From Jannaschia helgolandensis (GTDB lineage: Bacteria; Pseudomonadota; Alphaproteobacteria; Rhodobacterales; Rhodobacteraceae): DNA of 64,000 nt. Under the pieces are notes generated by a model, which did no database searches, was not told the origin of the DNA, and saw only the letters and a program-made list of their open reading frames with translations. Positions within the stretch are counted from its first letter, which is position 1, and each line of letters opens with the position of its first letter. Of this stretch, positions 26,246 to 35,088 are shown piece by piece. The translations under genes were made by a program, and so were the position numbers. Where the stretch lies: NCBI RefSeq assembly GCF_900109285.1, contig NZ_FNZQ01000001.1:835001-899000 (forward strand). Reading direction: 5' to 3'.

Positions 26246-26515
26246 ATGATTGAACCTGCCCTTTTGATATTCTTCGGTCTGCAAAGCGTGATCTTTGCAG
26301 CTTGGGTCGTTCTGTCTCTCGCCATCCTGATCGGCATGGCCCTGCGGGCCATTTCGCGGCGCGAAACCGGTTCTGCGGCGGACGTCGGGACCAACGCCAT
26401 GGAAAGCTATCTCCGCGATCCGTTGACCCGCTTCCGGCGTCTGCTCTGGCTGGGGCTGACAGCCGCGCTTGTGGTCTGCGGTGTCGTGACTGTGGTGATC
26501 CTGATGACGATATGA
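26246..26515 (+). CDS. small two-helix membrane protein
   Basis: An 89-residue frame with two hydrophobic helices (about 5-33 and 67-88) separated by a charged loop with RAISRRETG and DPLTRFRRL. No family is recognised. It lies in the gap between the hydrolase and rluA, on the same strand as both, with correct spacing and no competing reading. The membrane protein is plausible but unconfirmed. Confidence 0.5.
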   Translation: MIEPALLIFFGLQSVIFAAWVVLSLAILIGMALRAISRRETGSAADVGTNAMESYLRDPLTRFRRLLWLGLTAALVVCGVVTVVILMTI

Positions 26516-26556
26516 TGCGGCTGGCCTTGGGCGGGCGGTCACGTTAATCGCGGGGC

Positions 26557-27210
26557 ATGTCCGGTCCCTCGACTCCTTACGATCCGCCTTCCGGCCCGAT
26601 CCCTGTAATCCACCAGGACGAACATCTTCTGGTGGTCGACAAGCCCGAGGGCCTGCTGTCGGTGCCAGGTCGCGGACCTCATCTGGCCGATTGCCTGCTG
26701 TCGCGGCTGGCCGAGACGCATCCCGAGGTTCTGCTCTGCCACCGGCTGGACCGCGATACCTCCGGCATCATGGTCTTTGCGCTGACCAAGGAGGGTCAGC
26801 GCAAGATGGGCCGCATGTTCGAAGTCAAACGGGTCAAGAAACGCTACATCGCACAGGTTCACGGAGAGGTGTCAGAGCCGGCGGGCGTGATCGACCTGCC
26901 GCTGATCGTCGACTGGCCGAACCGCCCGTTGCAGCATGTGAACCACGAGACCGGCAAGAAAGCCGTGACTGACTGGCAACGGATCGGGGTCGCGGACGGC
27001 GCCACCCGAATGCGCCTGATGCCGCGCACCGGGCGTAGCCATCAGTTGCGCGTTCATATGCTGTCGCTGGGCCACCCGATCCTTGGCGACCCTTTCTATT
27101 CCGACGATGCCGAAGCGTTTCCCCGGATGATGCTGCACGCCGAAGGGCTGAAATTCGAACACCCGGTTTCGGGGCAGATGATGCGACTGGAAGCGTCCTG
27201 CCCCTTCTGA
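26557..27210 (+). CDS. rluA: RluA-family 23S rRNA/tRNA pseudouridine synthase
   Basis: Converts uridine to pseudouridine in stable RNA. The catalytic aspartate lies in CHRLDRDTSGIMVFA (about residue 66). The 217-residue size, the absence of an S4 domain, and NHETGKKAVTDWQ and RTGRSHQLRVHM point to the RluA subtype (23S rRNA U746 and tRNA U32 in E. coli). The assignment to rluA rather than another family member is probable but not certain. Confidence 0.85.
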   Translation: MSGPSTPYDPPSGPIPVIHQDEHLLVVDKPEGLLSVPGRGPHLADCLLSRLAETHPEVLLCHRLDRDTSGIMVFALTKEGQRKMGRMFEVKRVKKRYIAQVHGEVSEPAGVIDLPLIVDWPNRPLQHVNHETGKKAVTDWQRIGVADGATRMRLMPRTGRSHQLRVHMLSLGHPILGDPFYSDDAEAFPRMMLHAEGLKFEHPVSGQMMRLEASCPF

Positions 27211-27218
27211 GGAACGTC

Positions 27219-27290
27219 ATACCGGGGTAATACCTTGGTATGCACCGTCGCAATACGTCAGATTCATACCCTGATCCCGGTCTCTGGTAT
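27219..27290. promoter_or_regulatory. ATACC/GGTAT inverted repeats upstream of peroxiredoxin gene
   Basis: Two adjoining 12-base elements, ATACCGGGGTAA (27219-27230) and ATACCTTGGTAT (27230-27241), are followed by a wider pair, ATACC at 27266-27270 and GGTAT at 27286-27290. The middle element is a dyad with five matching bases per arm. All lie 50-125 bases before the peroxiredoxin ATG and after the rluA stop. Such repetition suggests binding of a dimeric regulator. The regulator is not identified. Confidence 0.45.
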
Positions 27291-27343
27291 CGTTTGCCGG
27301 GCGCACCTATGTTTCGTTTATATTCTCGAAAAGGAGAGCCATC

Positions 27344-28000
27344 ATGAGCCTGCGCATCAACCAGACCGTCCCTGATTTCAAGGCCGACACCAGCGAAGGC
27401 CCGATCAGCTTCCATGATTGGATCGGTGATAGCTGGACAATTTTATTCAGCCATCCCAAAGACTTCACGCCCGTCTGCACAACCGAGTTCGGGGCCGTTG
27501 CCCAGTTGGACGCCGAGTGGAAGAAACGCGGCGTCAAGGTCATCGGCATCTCGGTCGACGGGGTCGAGGATCACCGGAAATGGAAGGGCGACATCGGCAC
27601 TTTCGCGGGGACCGAGGCGAATTTCCCGATTATCGCCGACGAAAGCCTTGATGTATCAAAGGCCTACGACATGCTTCCCGCAGATGCCTACCTCCCCGAC
27701 GGGCGCACGCCAAACGACACGGCAACGGTGCGGTCGGTCTATATTATCGGGCCGGACAAGCAGTTGAAGCTGTCAATGACCTACCCGATGAACGTCGGCC
27801 GCAACTTCGCCGAGATCCTGCGCGCCGTCGATGCGCTGCAAACCGCAGCGAAACATGGCGTTGCCTTGCCAGCGAACTGGGAACAGGGGCGCGACGTCGT
27901 CATTCCCGCTACGGTTTCCGATGCGGATGCCAAGGCAAAGTTCGGCGACTTCAAGACGCACTTCCCCTATCTGCGTATGACCAAGGACCCTTCGGCCTAA
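27344..28000 (+). CDS. 1-Cys peroxiredoxin (Prx6/AhpC-TSA type)
   Basis: A 218-residue thiol peroxidase that reduces H2O2 and organic hydroperoxides. The peroxidatic cysteine is in HPKDFTPVCTTEFG (Cys46), and the C-terminal 1-Cys Prx domain is present (YPMNVGRNFAEILRAVDAL). No second conserved resolving cysteine is visible, which fits the Prx6 group. An AAGGAGAG ribosome binding site precedes the ATG. It is alone, with repeated dyads in its upstream region that may control it. Confidence 0.92.
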   Translation: MSLRINQTVPDFKADTSEGPISFHDWIGDSWTILFSHPKDFTPVCTTEFGAVAQLDAEWKKRGVKVIGISVDGVEDHRKWKGDIGTFAGTEANFPIIADESLDVSKAYDMLPADAYLPDGRTPNDTATVRSVYIIGPDKQLKLSMTYPMNVGRNFAEILRAVDALQTAAKHGVALPANWEQGRDVVIPATVSDADAKAKFGDFKTHFPYLRMTKDPSA

Positions 28001-28063
28001 CCCAGCCGGTCGAGCATTGTCTCGACCACGCGCCCAAATGGCACATCTTCGAACAAGAAAGAC

Positions 28064-28094
28064 AAGCCGCCCGTGCGCGCCGCACGGGCGGCTT
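28064..28094. terminator. strong hairpin between converging genes
   Basis: A perfect 14-base-pair stem (28064-28077 with 28081-28094) and a three-base loop. On the plus strand it follows the peroxiredoxin gene, and on the minus strand it lies beyond rpmJ. The T-rich stretch is on the minus side, so it may terminate both directions with unequal strength. Confidence 0.7.
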
Positions 28095-28188
28095 TCACGT
28101 TGTCAGCCTTACGGAAGGTCAACACGTTGACGATCCAGCCACTTTTTCAGGTATCTGGGTGGGTGAGGGATGTGTGACGTATCGCCAA

Positions 28189-28219
28189 AGGAAAAGGCCG
28201 CGCCAAGCGGCACGGCCTT
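28189..28219 (-). terminator. rpmJ terminator
   Basis: Read on the minus strand, AAGGCCG and CGGCCTT arms (28213-28219 and 28194-28200) with further GCC/GGC pairing inside form a hairpin about 27 bases after the rpmJ stop. It is followed by TTTCCTTT. This is a plausible rho-independent terminator. Confidence 0.65.
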
Positions 28220-28245
28220 GTCATATCGTGACGGCGCGGCAGTCT

Positions 28246-28371
28246 TCAGCCCTGGCGGGCCTTGAACCGGCGCTGCGTCTTGTTGATCACGTAGACCCGG
28301 CCTTTGCGGCGCACCACACGGCAGTCGCGGTGACGGTTCTTCAGCGACCGGAGGGAATTGCGAACCTTCAT
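28246..28371 (-). CDS. rpmJ: 50S ribosomal protein L36 (41-residue form)
   Basis: A 41-residue basic protein, [20 protein letters not shown] and onward, with the L36 pattern [21 protein letters not shown]. It has only one cysteine, so it is the zinc-free (YkgO-like, C-minus) paralogue that is the normal form in alphaproteobacteria. An AGGAG site precedes the ATG at 28371. Longer in-frame readings to 28491 run into the tRNA and are rejected. Confidence 0.95.
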   Translation of the reverse strand: MKVRNSLRSLKNRHRDCRVVRRKGRVYVINKTQRRFKARQG

Positions 28372-28446
28372 GGGTAAGCTCTCCTGATGCCTGCGGGGCG
28401 ACACCCCGGGGTTGCGTGCGTGTTCCCGGATATGGGGAACGGTGAA

Positions 28447-28521
28447 TGGTGGGCGATACTGGGATCGAACCAGTGACCCCTTCGATGTCAACGAAGTGCT
28501 CTACCGCTGAGCTAATCACCC
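28447..28521 (-). tRNA. tRNA-Val (GAC)
   Basis: A full cloverleaf on the minus strand: acceptor GGGTGAT pairs with ATCGCCC (one G-T), D-arm GCTCAGCGGTAGAGC, anticodon stem CTTCG/CGAAG with loop TTGACAT (anticodon GAC), T-arm with GGTTCGATCC, and an encoded CCA. All arms form. Confidence 0.96.
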
Positions 28522-28660
28522 GTCTCTTTGAAGAAGCGGAACAAAACCGTTCCTCCGTCGATTGGTGGGCGGTGGATAGTGTCTTTCATGATGGCGTGCA
28601 AGGGGGCTTTCTAGAGTTTCTCCGAACCCCTATCCTACTGGCGAAGGAGCGTCCGTTTCC

Positions 28661-29518
28661 ATGTCCCGACCCCCGTTCAAGCTGATGCTGCCTGCGGCGA
28701 TTGAAAGCCCGGTGGTGGTGGCCAGCCCCCACTCTGGCCGTATCTACGACGCGGATTTCATGGCGTCCACGGTTCTTGATTCCGCCAGGATTCGGTCGTC
28801 CGAGGACGCCTACGTCGACGTGCTTCTGGACCGTGTCCCGAACCTGGGCGTGCCGGTTCTTTCAGCGCAGATGCCGCGCGCCTTCCTTGATCTGAACCGC
28901 GCGCCCGAGGAGTTGGACCCGGCGGTCATCGACGATGTGCCGCGTGGGGCGATGAACCCGCGTGTCTCCTCGGGATTGGGTGTGATTCCCCGTGTCGTGG
29001 CGCAGGGCCGCGCGATCTACAGCGGCAAGATTTCCCATGCCGAGGCGCAACATCGCATCGACACCTTTTGGCGCCCCTATCACCGGCAGCTGGATGTCCT
29101 GATGTCGAATGCGCGGGACCAGTTCGGACAGGCGATCCTGCTGGATTTCCATTCCATGCCGCATGAGGCGATCGAGGGCACCGTCGTGAGCGGTGCGCCT
29201 GCGCAGATTGTGCTGGGCGACCGGTTCGGGTCGTCCGCCAATCCCGTTCTGGTCGACATTCTGGAGGAAACCCTGACCGATCTCGGCTTTCGGGTTGCGC
29301 GCAACGCGCCATTTGCCGGTGCTTATGTCACGCAGGCCTATGGCCACCCCGAACGCGGCTGGCACGCGATCCAGATCGAGATCGATCGATCGCTCTATCT
29401 GGACGAGGGTTCGATCCGCCCGAATACGCAGTTCGATGTACTTCAGAACACGATCACCGAGGCGGTTTCCCGGTTCTGCGACTGCGCACGCCCGACCCGG
29501 AACCTCGCCGCAGAATAA
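28661..29518 (+). CDS. N-formylglutamate amidohydrolase family protein
   Basis: A 285-residue zinc hydrolase of the N-formylglutamate deformylase family. Motifs: ASPHSGRIY (zinc histidine), DLNRAPEELDP, and LLDFHSMPHE with GYGHPERGWHAIQIEI-like continuation (QAYGHPERGWHAIQIEIDR). In histidine or N-formyl amino-acid catabolism the family removes a formyl group, giving formate. No hut genes are adjacent, so the exact substrate is uncertain. Confidence 0.87.
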   Translation: MSRPPFKLMLPAAIESPVVVASPHSGRIYDADFMASTVLDSARIRSSEDAYVDVLLDRVPNLGVPVLSAQMPRAFLDLNRAPEELDPAVIDDVPRGAMNPRVSSGLGVIPRVVAQGRAIYSGKISHAEAQHRIDTFWRPYHRQLDVLMSNARDQFGQAILLDFHSMPHEAIEGTVVSGAPAQIVLGDRFGSSANPVLVDILEETLTDLGFRVARNAPFAGAYVTQAYGHPERGWHAIQIEIDRSLYLDEGSIRPNTQFDVLQNTITEAVSRFCDCARPTRNLAAE

Positions 29519-29520
29519 CC

Positions 29521-30774
29521 TCAGCGCAGGGCACGCCCCTTGCGGATGGCGTCCTGTCCGTACCGCGCGCGGATCGCGTCGGTCGCCCGTTCCGCGTTCA
29601 TTCGTCGGGTCGCGCCGGGGTCCAGCAGATCGCCACCCCGGTCAGCCCCGTCGCTTGACACCAGATCCGAGATGCCGACGCCGATCAACCGGACCGACCC
29701 CAAGCGGTCGGTCGCGTCGAGCAATGCCCGCGCCTCGCGGTAAATGCGGTCGGCCATCTGTGTCGGATCGGACAGGGCGTGGCGGCGCGTCAGCGTTTTG
29801 AAATCGGCGCGCTTGACCTTCATCGTCACGACCCGTCCGGCCAGATCGCGGGCCTTGGCGCGGGCGGACACCTGTTCCGACAGCCGCCAGAGATGGCCGT
29901 CAAGAATGTCGGTATCATCGGTATTGTCGTGGAACGTGGTTTCCTTGGAGATCGACTTGACGGTGCGTTCAGGTTTGACCCTTCGCGTGTCCTCGCCCCG
30001 TGCCAGGTGCCACAGGCGGTCGCCCATCGTCCCGAACCGCCGCACCAGATCGCCCCTGTCCCAGCGTTTCAGGTCAGCGATAGTGTTGATGCCGGCTTTC
30101 TTCAGCGTCTCTTGCCCGACAAGGCCGATACCGGAGATTATGCCAACGGGTTTGGGCGCGAGGAACGCCTCGGTTTCGGCCCGGCCGATCACCGAGAATC
30201 CGCGCGGCTTGTCGAGGTCCGAGGCGATCTTGGCGAGGAACTTGTTGTGCGACAGACCGATGGAGCCCGTGATGCCGATTTCGGACTGCATTCGCTGCGT
30301 CAGCCGCGCCAGCATCACAGCGGGCGGCGCGCCGTGCAGTCGCGTTGTGCCGGTCAGGTCCAGAAATGCCTCGTCCAATGACAGGGGTTCGATAGCGGGT
30401 GTCAGGTCCATCATCATTGCGCGGATCTGTCGGCTGACGTCCACATACAGGTCCATCCGGCCTTTCAGGACGACGGCATCGGGGCAAAGTTGCAACGCCC
30501 TGAACATCGGCATCGCGGACCGGACGCCGCGAATACGCGCAACATAGCACGCAGTCGATACGACACCGCGCCGTCCGCCGCCGATGATGACCGGCTTTTC
30601 CGCCAATTCCGGGCGATCCCGCTTTTCTACGCTGGCGTAGAAGGCGTCGCAATCCATGTGTGCGATGGACAGGTCGAACAGTTCCGGGTGGGACGTGATG
30701 CGCGGAGACCGACACGCAGGGCAACGGACCCCGTCGTCGAAAGTGGTCAGGCATTGGCGGCACATCGATGGCAT
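29521..30774 (-). CDS. dinB: DNA polymerase IV with N-terminal zinc-ribbon-like extension
   Basis: A Y-family translesion polymerase, 417 residues. The palm starts at IAHMDCDAFYASVEKRDRPEL, with the second catalytic pair in LSLDEAFLDLTG (about 118-129), then helix-hairpin-helix and little-finger domains. Ahead of the palm are about 35 residues with two CxxC pairs (MCRQC and RCPAC), an apparent zinc ribbon that E. coli DinB lacks. The N-terminus reads well from ATG 30774 with no better start before the palm. Confidence 0.93.
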   Translation of the reverse strand: MPSMCRQCLTTFDDGVRCPACRSPRITSHPELFDLSIAHMDCDAFYASVEKRDRPELAEKPVIIGGGRRGVVSTACYVARIRGVRSAMPMFRALQLCPDAVVLKGRMDLYVDVSRQIRAMMMDLTPAIEPLSLDEAFLDLTGTTRLHGAPPAVMLARLTQRMQSEIGITGSIGLSHNKFLAKIASDLDKPRGFSVIGRAETEAFLAPKPVGIISGIGLVGQETLKKAGINTIADLKRWDRGDLVRRFGTMGDRLWHLARGEDTRRVKPERTVKSISKETTFHDNTDDTDILDGHLWRLSEQVSARAKARDLAGRVVTMKVKRADFKTLTRRHALSDPTQMADRIYREARALLDATDRLGSVRLIGVGISDLVSSDGADRGGDLLDPGATRRMNAERATDAIRARYGQDAIRKGRALR

Positions 30775-30869
30775 GAGCGGAATTCTACCTATTCTGGTGT
30801 GACTATGGAACCGGGTGCAGTGATGCGGTGTTTAGCCGGACCACACGCAACCACCTCTCGGAGGACCAT

Positions 30870-31163
30870 ATGGCAGATCCTAATCACACGACCACGACGG
30901 AAACTCCCAAAAGCACCGTTACGCACGTCGAAACCACACGCTCGGGCGGGGGCAATTCCGCGCTTTGGCTGATCTTGGGTGGGGTACTGGTGGCGCTCGT
31001 GTTGTTCTTCATTTTTGCCGGAGGTGCAGATGTGTCCAATGACAACGGCGCAGCTGAAGGTGCGGCAGCCGTCGGAACCGCGGTCGAAGGTGCCGCTGGC
31101 GCAATCGGCGATGCCGCTGAAGGCGCAGCCGACGCGACAAACGACGCCGCGACAGGCAACTGA
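30870..31163 (+). CDS. small single-pass membrane protein with Ala/Gly-rich tail
   Basis: A 97-residue protein: a Thr-rich hydrophilic N-terminus, a membrane helix (ALWLILGGVLVALVLFFIFAGG), and a low-complexity outer tail with repeated GAAEGAA/GDAAEGAADATNDAA units. A GGAGGA site lies before ATG 30870; the reading from 30828 is less likely. Function unknown; the repeated amphipathic tail resembles stress-related small membrane proteins, but I cannot name a family. Confidence 0.65.
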   Translation: MADPNHTTTTETPKSTVTHVETTRSGGGNSALWLILGGVLVALVLFFIFAGGADVSNDNGAAEGAAAVGTAVEGAAGAIGDAAEGAADATNDAATGN

Positions 31164-31187
31164 TCAGAAGACCATCGCAAAGAGTTG

Positions 31188-31216
31188 AAAGGGGTGCCCA
31201 GCCGGGTGCCCCTTTT
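31188..31216 (+). terminator. terminator after small membrane protein gene
   Basis: AAAGGGG and CCCCTTT arms with an inner CCC/GGG pair form a hairpin (31188-31199 with 31204-31215) ending in TTTT. It lies 25 bases past the stop at 31163. Confidence 0.65.
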
Positions 31217-31329
31217 CACGTTCTGCAATGCGGCATGTGAGCCACATATTCATTCAATTTGTCGATGAGACATCGGTGGTCCGACAGACTTCTCTATAGC
31301 TGGGTCTGGAACTGCCGGAGACCTGGTCC

Positions 31330-32223
31330 ATGGATATTCAACAAGAACTGCTGACTTTCGCGGGCGAGAACGCCGTCATCATCGCGATCGCCCTGTTTGT
31401 AATCGTATGCATCCTGCTGGGTGTCCGGATCGTGCCACAGTCGGAGAAATTCGTCGTCGAACGGTTTGGTCGTTTGCGCAGCGTGTTGGGGCCGGGGATC
31501 AACCTCATTGTCCCGTTTCTGGACAAGGTGGCTCATAAAATCAGCATTCTGGAGCGCCAGCTTCCCAATGCCAATCAGGATGCCATCACCCGCGACAACG
31601 TGCTGGTGCAGATCGAAACAAGCGTTTTTTATCGCATTCTTCAGCCTGAAAAGACCGTTTACCGCATCCGCGATGTCGATGCCGCAATCTCGACCACCGT
31701 GGCGGGCATCGTCCGCGCCGAGATTGGCATGATGGAACTGGATGAAGTGCAGTCCAACCGATCCGAAGTGATCGCCAAGATCAAGTCACAAGTGGCGGAT
31801 GCCGTGAACGATTGGGGCATCGAGGTGACGCGCGCCGAAATTCTGGATGTCGATCTGGATGCGCAGACACGCGAAGCGATGATGCAGCAACTGAATGCCG
31901 AACGCGCCCGTCGTGCGCAGGTCACCGAGGCCGAGGGCAAGCGCCGCGCTGTCGAACTGGCCGCCGATGCGGAACTGTATGCCGCCGAGCAGACCGCCAA
32001 GGCCCGCCGTATCGCAGCCGACGCCGAAGCGTATGCCACAGGCGTTGTGGCGCAGGCCATTGCGGAAAACGGGCTGGAGGCCGCGCAATACCAGGTCGCC
32101 CTGAAGCAGGTGGAGGCATTGTCGAGCCTTGGTAAAGGCGGTGGCACGCAGACGATCGTCGTTCCCGCTTCGGCGATGGATGCGTTTGGCGAAGCCTTCA
32201 AGATGCTGAAAGGACGCGGCTGA
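31330..32223 (+). CDS. SPFH/Band-7 membrane protease regulator (QmcA/paraslipin type)
   Basis: A 297-residue protein with an N-terminal membrane helix (about 15-35), then the SPFH domain (VPQSEKFVVERFGRLRSVLGPGINLIVPF) and a charged coiled-coil region (about 180-245, many Ala/Glu/Arg) ending with a hydrophobic segment. Such proteins form ring-like membrane scaffolds. The stop overlaps the start of the NfeD partner (TGATG), the standard operon pair. Confidence 0.92.
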   Translation: MDIQQELLTFAGENAVIIAIALFVIVCILLGVRIVPQSEKFVVERFGRLRSVLGPGINLIVPFLDKVAHKISILERQLPNANQDAITRDNVLVQIETSVFYRILQPEKTVYRIRDVDAAISTTVAGIVRAEIGMMELDEVQSNRSEVIAKIKSQVADAVNDWGIEVTRAEILDVDLDAQTREAMMQQLNAERARRAQVTEAEGKRRAVELAADAELYAAEQTAKARRIAADAEAYATGVVAQAIAENGLEAAQYQVALKQVEALSSLGKGGGTQTIVVPASAMDAFGEAFKMLKGRG

Positions 32224-32507
32224 TGTTCACAGCATGGTGGGTCTGGGCGCTGGCGGGACTGGTGCTTGCCATTCTTGAGGTGGTCGCCCCGACCTATATT
32301 CTGCTGGGTTTTGCAATCGGTGCGGGCATTGTGTCCCTGGGCCTGTTAACCGGCCTGCTGGGCGGAATGGCCGCGACTGCCTATGGGGTTGCATGGCTTA
32401 TCGTGACCTTTGCCATCCTGTCGCTGATCGCATGGTTGGTGTTGAGGGCAGTTTTCGGCAAGCCCGGAGGCACCGTCCAGACCTTCGAGAAAGATATCAA
32501 CGACTGA
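32223..32507 (+). CDS. NfeD family protein, short form
   Basis: A 94-residue membrane protein with three hydrophobic segments (AWWVWALAGLVLAILEVVAPTYILLG and following). It lacks a clear C-terminal OB domain after the membrane part, ending at GGTVQTFEKDIND, so it is a truncated-type NfeD often found with paraslipins. It acts with the SPFH protein encoded directly upstream. Confidence 0.82.
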   Translation: MFTAWWVWALAGLVLAILEVVAPTYILLGFAIGAGIVSLGLLTGLLGGMAATAYGVAWLIVTFAILSLIAWLVLRAVFGKPGGTVQTFEKDIND

Positions 32508-32623
32508 GGGTGGAACCGGAGAGCATTTCGGACGGGGTTCATTCGGCACCGAAAATATCAAGGTTTAGAGCGGAGGGAAGGTCATATTCGACGAACCTGA
32601 CTCCGCCGCCACCTCGACCTGAA

Positions 32624-33307
32624 TCAAACCAATTGTGACAATATCGCCTGCGCCATAGCGCGGGGGTCGTCAGCTGTGTGGATCGGACGGCCGACGACGA
32701 TATGATCCGCCCCGGCGGCGATTGCCTGGCCCGGTGTCGCAACCCGCTTCTGATCGCCAAGCGCCGCGCCCGCGGGCCGGACGCCAGGTGTCACGATCAG
32801 CTTTCCGTGCGCTTCGGGCAGCGCGCGGATCAACGCGGCTTCCTGTGGCGAGGCGATGACGCCATCGGCCCCCGCCTCAAAGGCGCGGGCGGCCCGCGTC
32901 AGAACCAGATCGGCGATATTGCCGGGAACGATCAGCCCCGCGTCCAGATCGGCACGGTCGAGCGAGGTCAGGATCGTGACGGCGAGGATTTTCATATCAC
33001 CCTTGGCCTGCGCCGCAGCGCGGACGACATGCGGATCGCCATGGACCGTCAGGAAGTCCAGATCGAACTGCGCCAAGCCGCGAACCGCCGCTTCGACTGT
33101 TGCGCCGATATCGAACAGCTTCATGTCGAGGAAGATGCGTTTGCCATGTTCGCATTTCAGCTCATTGGCCAAGGCCAGACCACCGCCGGTCAACATGCCC
33201 AGACCGATCTTGTAAAACGCCACCGCATCGCCCAGCCGTTCGGCCATCTGCAACCCGCTCAGCGCGTCGGGCAGGTCAAGGGCGACGATAAGGCGGTCAT
33301 CGGACAT
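32624..33307 (-). CDS. pyrF: orotidine 5'-phosphate decarboxylase
   Basis: The last step of UMP synthesis. The 227-residue TIM barrel shows LIVALDLPD at the start, the catalytic DMKLFDIGATV (about 60-70, Lys/Asp tetrad) and the phosphate-binding GRPIHTADDPRAMA near the end. The length is normal. It stands apart from neighbours; the 116-base gap to nfeD is convergent. Confidence 0.94.
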   Translation of the reverse strand: MSDDRLIVALDLPDALSGLQMAERLGDAVAFYKIGLGMLTGGGLALANELKCEHGKRIFLDMKLFDIGATVEAAVRGLAQFDLDFLTVHGDPHVVRAAAQAKGDMKILAVTILTSLDRADLDAGLIVPGNIADLVLTRAARAFEAGADGVIASPQEAALIRALPEAHGKLIVTPGVRPAGAALGDQKRVATPGQAIAAGADHIVVGRPIHTADDPRAMAQAILSQLV

Positions 33308-33425
33308 GGGGCAGGCCTGTCATTTATTCGGTCGGTTCGGGGCCTAGGCGACGACACGCGCTCTGTCCAGATCGGAGCTTTGGGTCGGCCTGTGCTGCAA
33401 GGGCTCGGGTGGTGGCGCGCTGATG

Positions 33426-33845
<420 letters not shown>

Positions 33846-33859
33846 GGCGCTGCCTCCTG

Positions 33860-34141
33860 TCAGGCGTCGATGACGCGGTTCCAGCCTTCGATGCGCACAT
33901 CCTCGAACAGACCGGCCCTGGCATAGGGGTCGGCGGCGGCGAAAGCTTCGACGTGTTCCCGGCTGTCTGTGTCGAAAACGATGAGCGAGCCGCTCATTTC
34001 ACCAGCGGCATTCACGAAAGGCCCGGCCTGCACGACGGTCGCATCTGACCTCAGGTGGGCAAGATGCGCTTCGCGGTTTGCCTTGCGGACCTCGAGGTGG
34101 CCGGGCTTGTCGGTGCAGATAAGGGCGTGGAGCATGGTCAT
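33860..34141 (-). CDS. YciI family protein
   Basis: A 93-residue ferredoxin-like-fold protein with the YciI pattern HLAHLRSDATVVQAGPF and GSLIVFDTDSREHVEAFAAADPYARAGLF. The conserved His and Asp thought to be catalytic are present. The start overlaps the gpsA stop by four bases, so it belongs to the tsaD-gpsA-yciI-EVE transcript. Confidence 0.88.
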   Translation of the reverse strand: MTMLHALICTDKPGHLEVRKANREAHLAHLRSDATVVQAGPFVNAAGEMSGSLIVFDTDSREHVEAFAAADPYARAGLFEDVRIEGWNRVIDA

Positions 34142-35088
34142 TCCTTGGTCAGATCGCGGTCCAGAAGGTCGCGCATTGCATCCTTGACGGTCAGATCGCC
34201 CTTAACAAGGGCCGCCGTCACACGGGTAATCGGTAAATCGACACCCCTGTCGTTGGCCAGTGCAAGTGCTGCCTGCGCCGTTGCCGCGCCTTCGCTGAGG
34301 GCAGTCGGGGCATCTTTTCCAGCCCCGATGGCGTGGCCCAGGGCAAAGTTGCGCGACTGCGGTGAGGCGCATGTCAACGCCAGGTCACCCAGCCCGGACA
34401 GGCCCATCAATGTCTCGGGCCGCGCACCCATGGCGGTGGCAAGGCGCAACATTTCGGCCATGCCGCGTGTCATCAGCGCCGCACGGGCCGAATCGCCAAG
34501 GCCCGCACCGATGGCCGCGCCGCAGGCAATGGCGATGACGTTCTTCAACGCCCCGCCCAACTCGACGCCGACGACATCGGTCGTCCGGTAAATCCGCAGG
34601 GTCGCGGTCGACAGTTGATCCTGCAGAGTTACGCCAACCGCATCGTCGGCGCACCCCAGCGAGAGGGCCGTCGGCAGGCCCCGCGCGATGTCGGCGGCAA
34701 AGCTGGGGCCCGACAGGATGGAGGCCTGCGCCATCGGCAAAGCGCATTCGATGATCGCGGTCGGGCCGTGCAGGGTGATCAGATCCACGCCTTTGCAGGC
34801 GGCGACAGCATGGCGCGGGGACAGCGCCAAATCGGCCAGCGCCGCCGCAAGCTGTTGCATCGGCACAGCCAGGATCAGGGTTTCACAATCTGCAAGCATG
34901 GCCGCATCGCCGGTCGGCGCGATGCTGTCCGGAAGGGTGACACCGGGCAGACGGGGCGATGTCCGGAAGGCAGCAATCCGTTCCATCATGTCCTTGTCGC
35001 GGCCCCAGAGGCAGACAAGGCGACCGGTCTGGGCCAGCGTGATGGCAAGCGCTGTGCCGAAGGCTCCGGCACCCAGAACGCCAATCAT
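34138..35088 (-). CDS. gpsA: glycerol-3-phosphate dehydrogenase [NAD(P)+]
   Basis: Makes sn-glycerol 3-phosphate for phospholipids. The 316-residue protein has the Rossmann [11 protein letters not shown] loop, the lysine in AACKGVDL, and the C-terminal [12 protein letters not shown] motif. It overlaps tsaD upstream and the YciI gene downstream by four bases each, a common alphaproteobacterial order. Confidence 0.95.
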   Translation of the reverse strand: MIGVLGAGAFGTALAITLAQTGRLVCLWGRDKDMMERIAAFRTSPRLPGVTLPDSIAPTGDAAMLADCETLILAVPMQQLAAALADLALSPRHAVAACKGVDLITLHGPTAIIECALPMAQASILSGPSFAADIARGLPTALSLGCADDAVGVTLQDQLSTATLRIYRTTDVVGVELGGALKNVIAIACGAAIGAGLGDSARAALMTRGMAEMLRLATAMGARPETLMGLSGLGDLALTCASPQSRNFALGHAIGAGKDAPTALSEGAATAQAALALANDRGVDLPITRVTAALVKGDLTVKDAMRDLLDRDLTKE

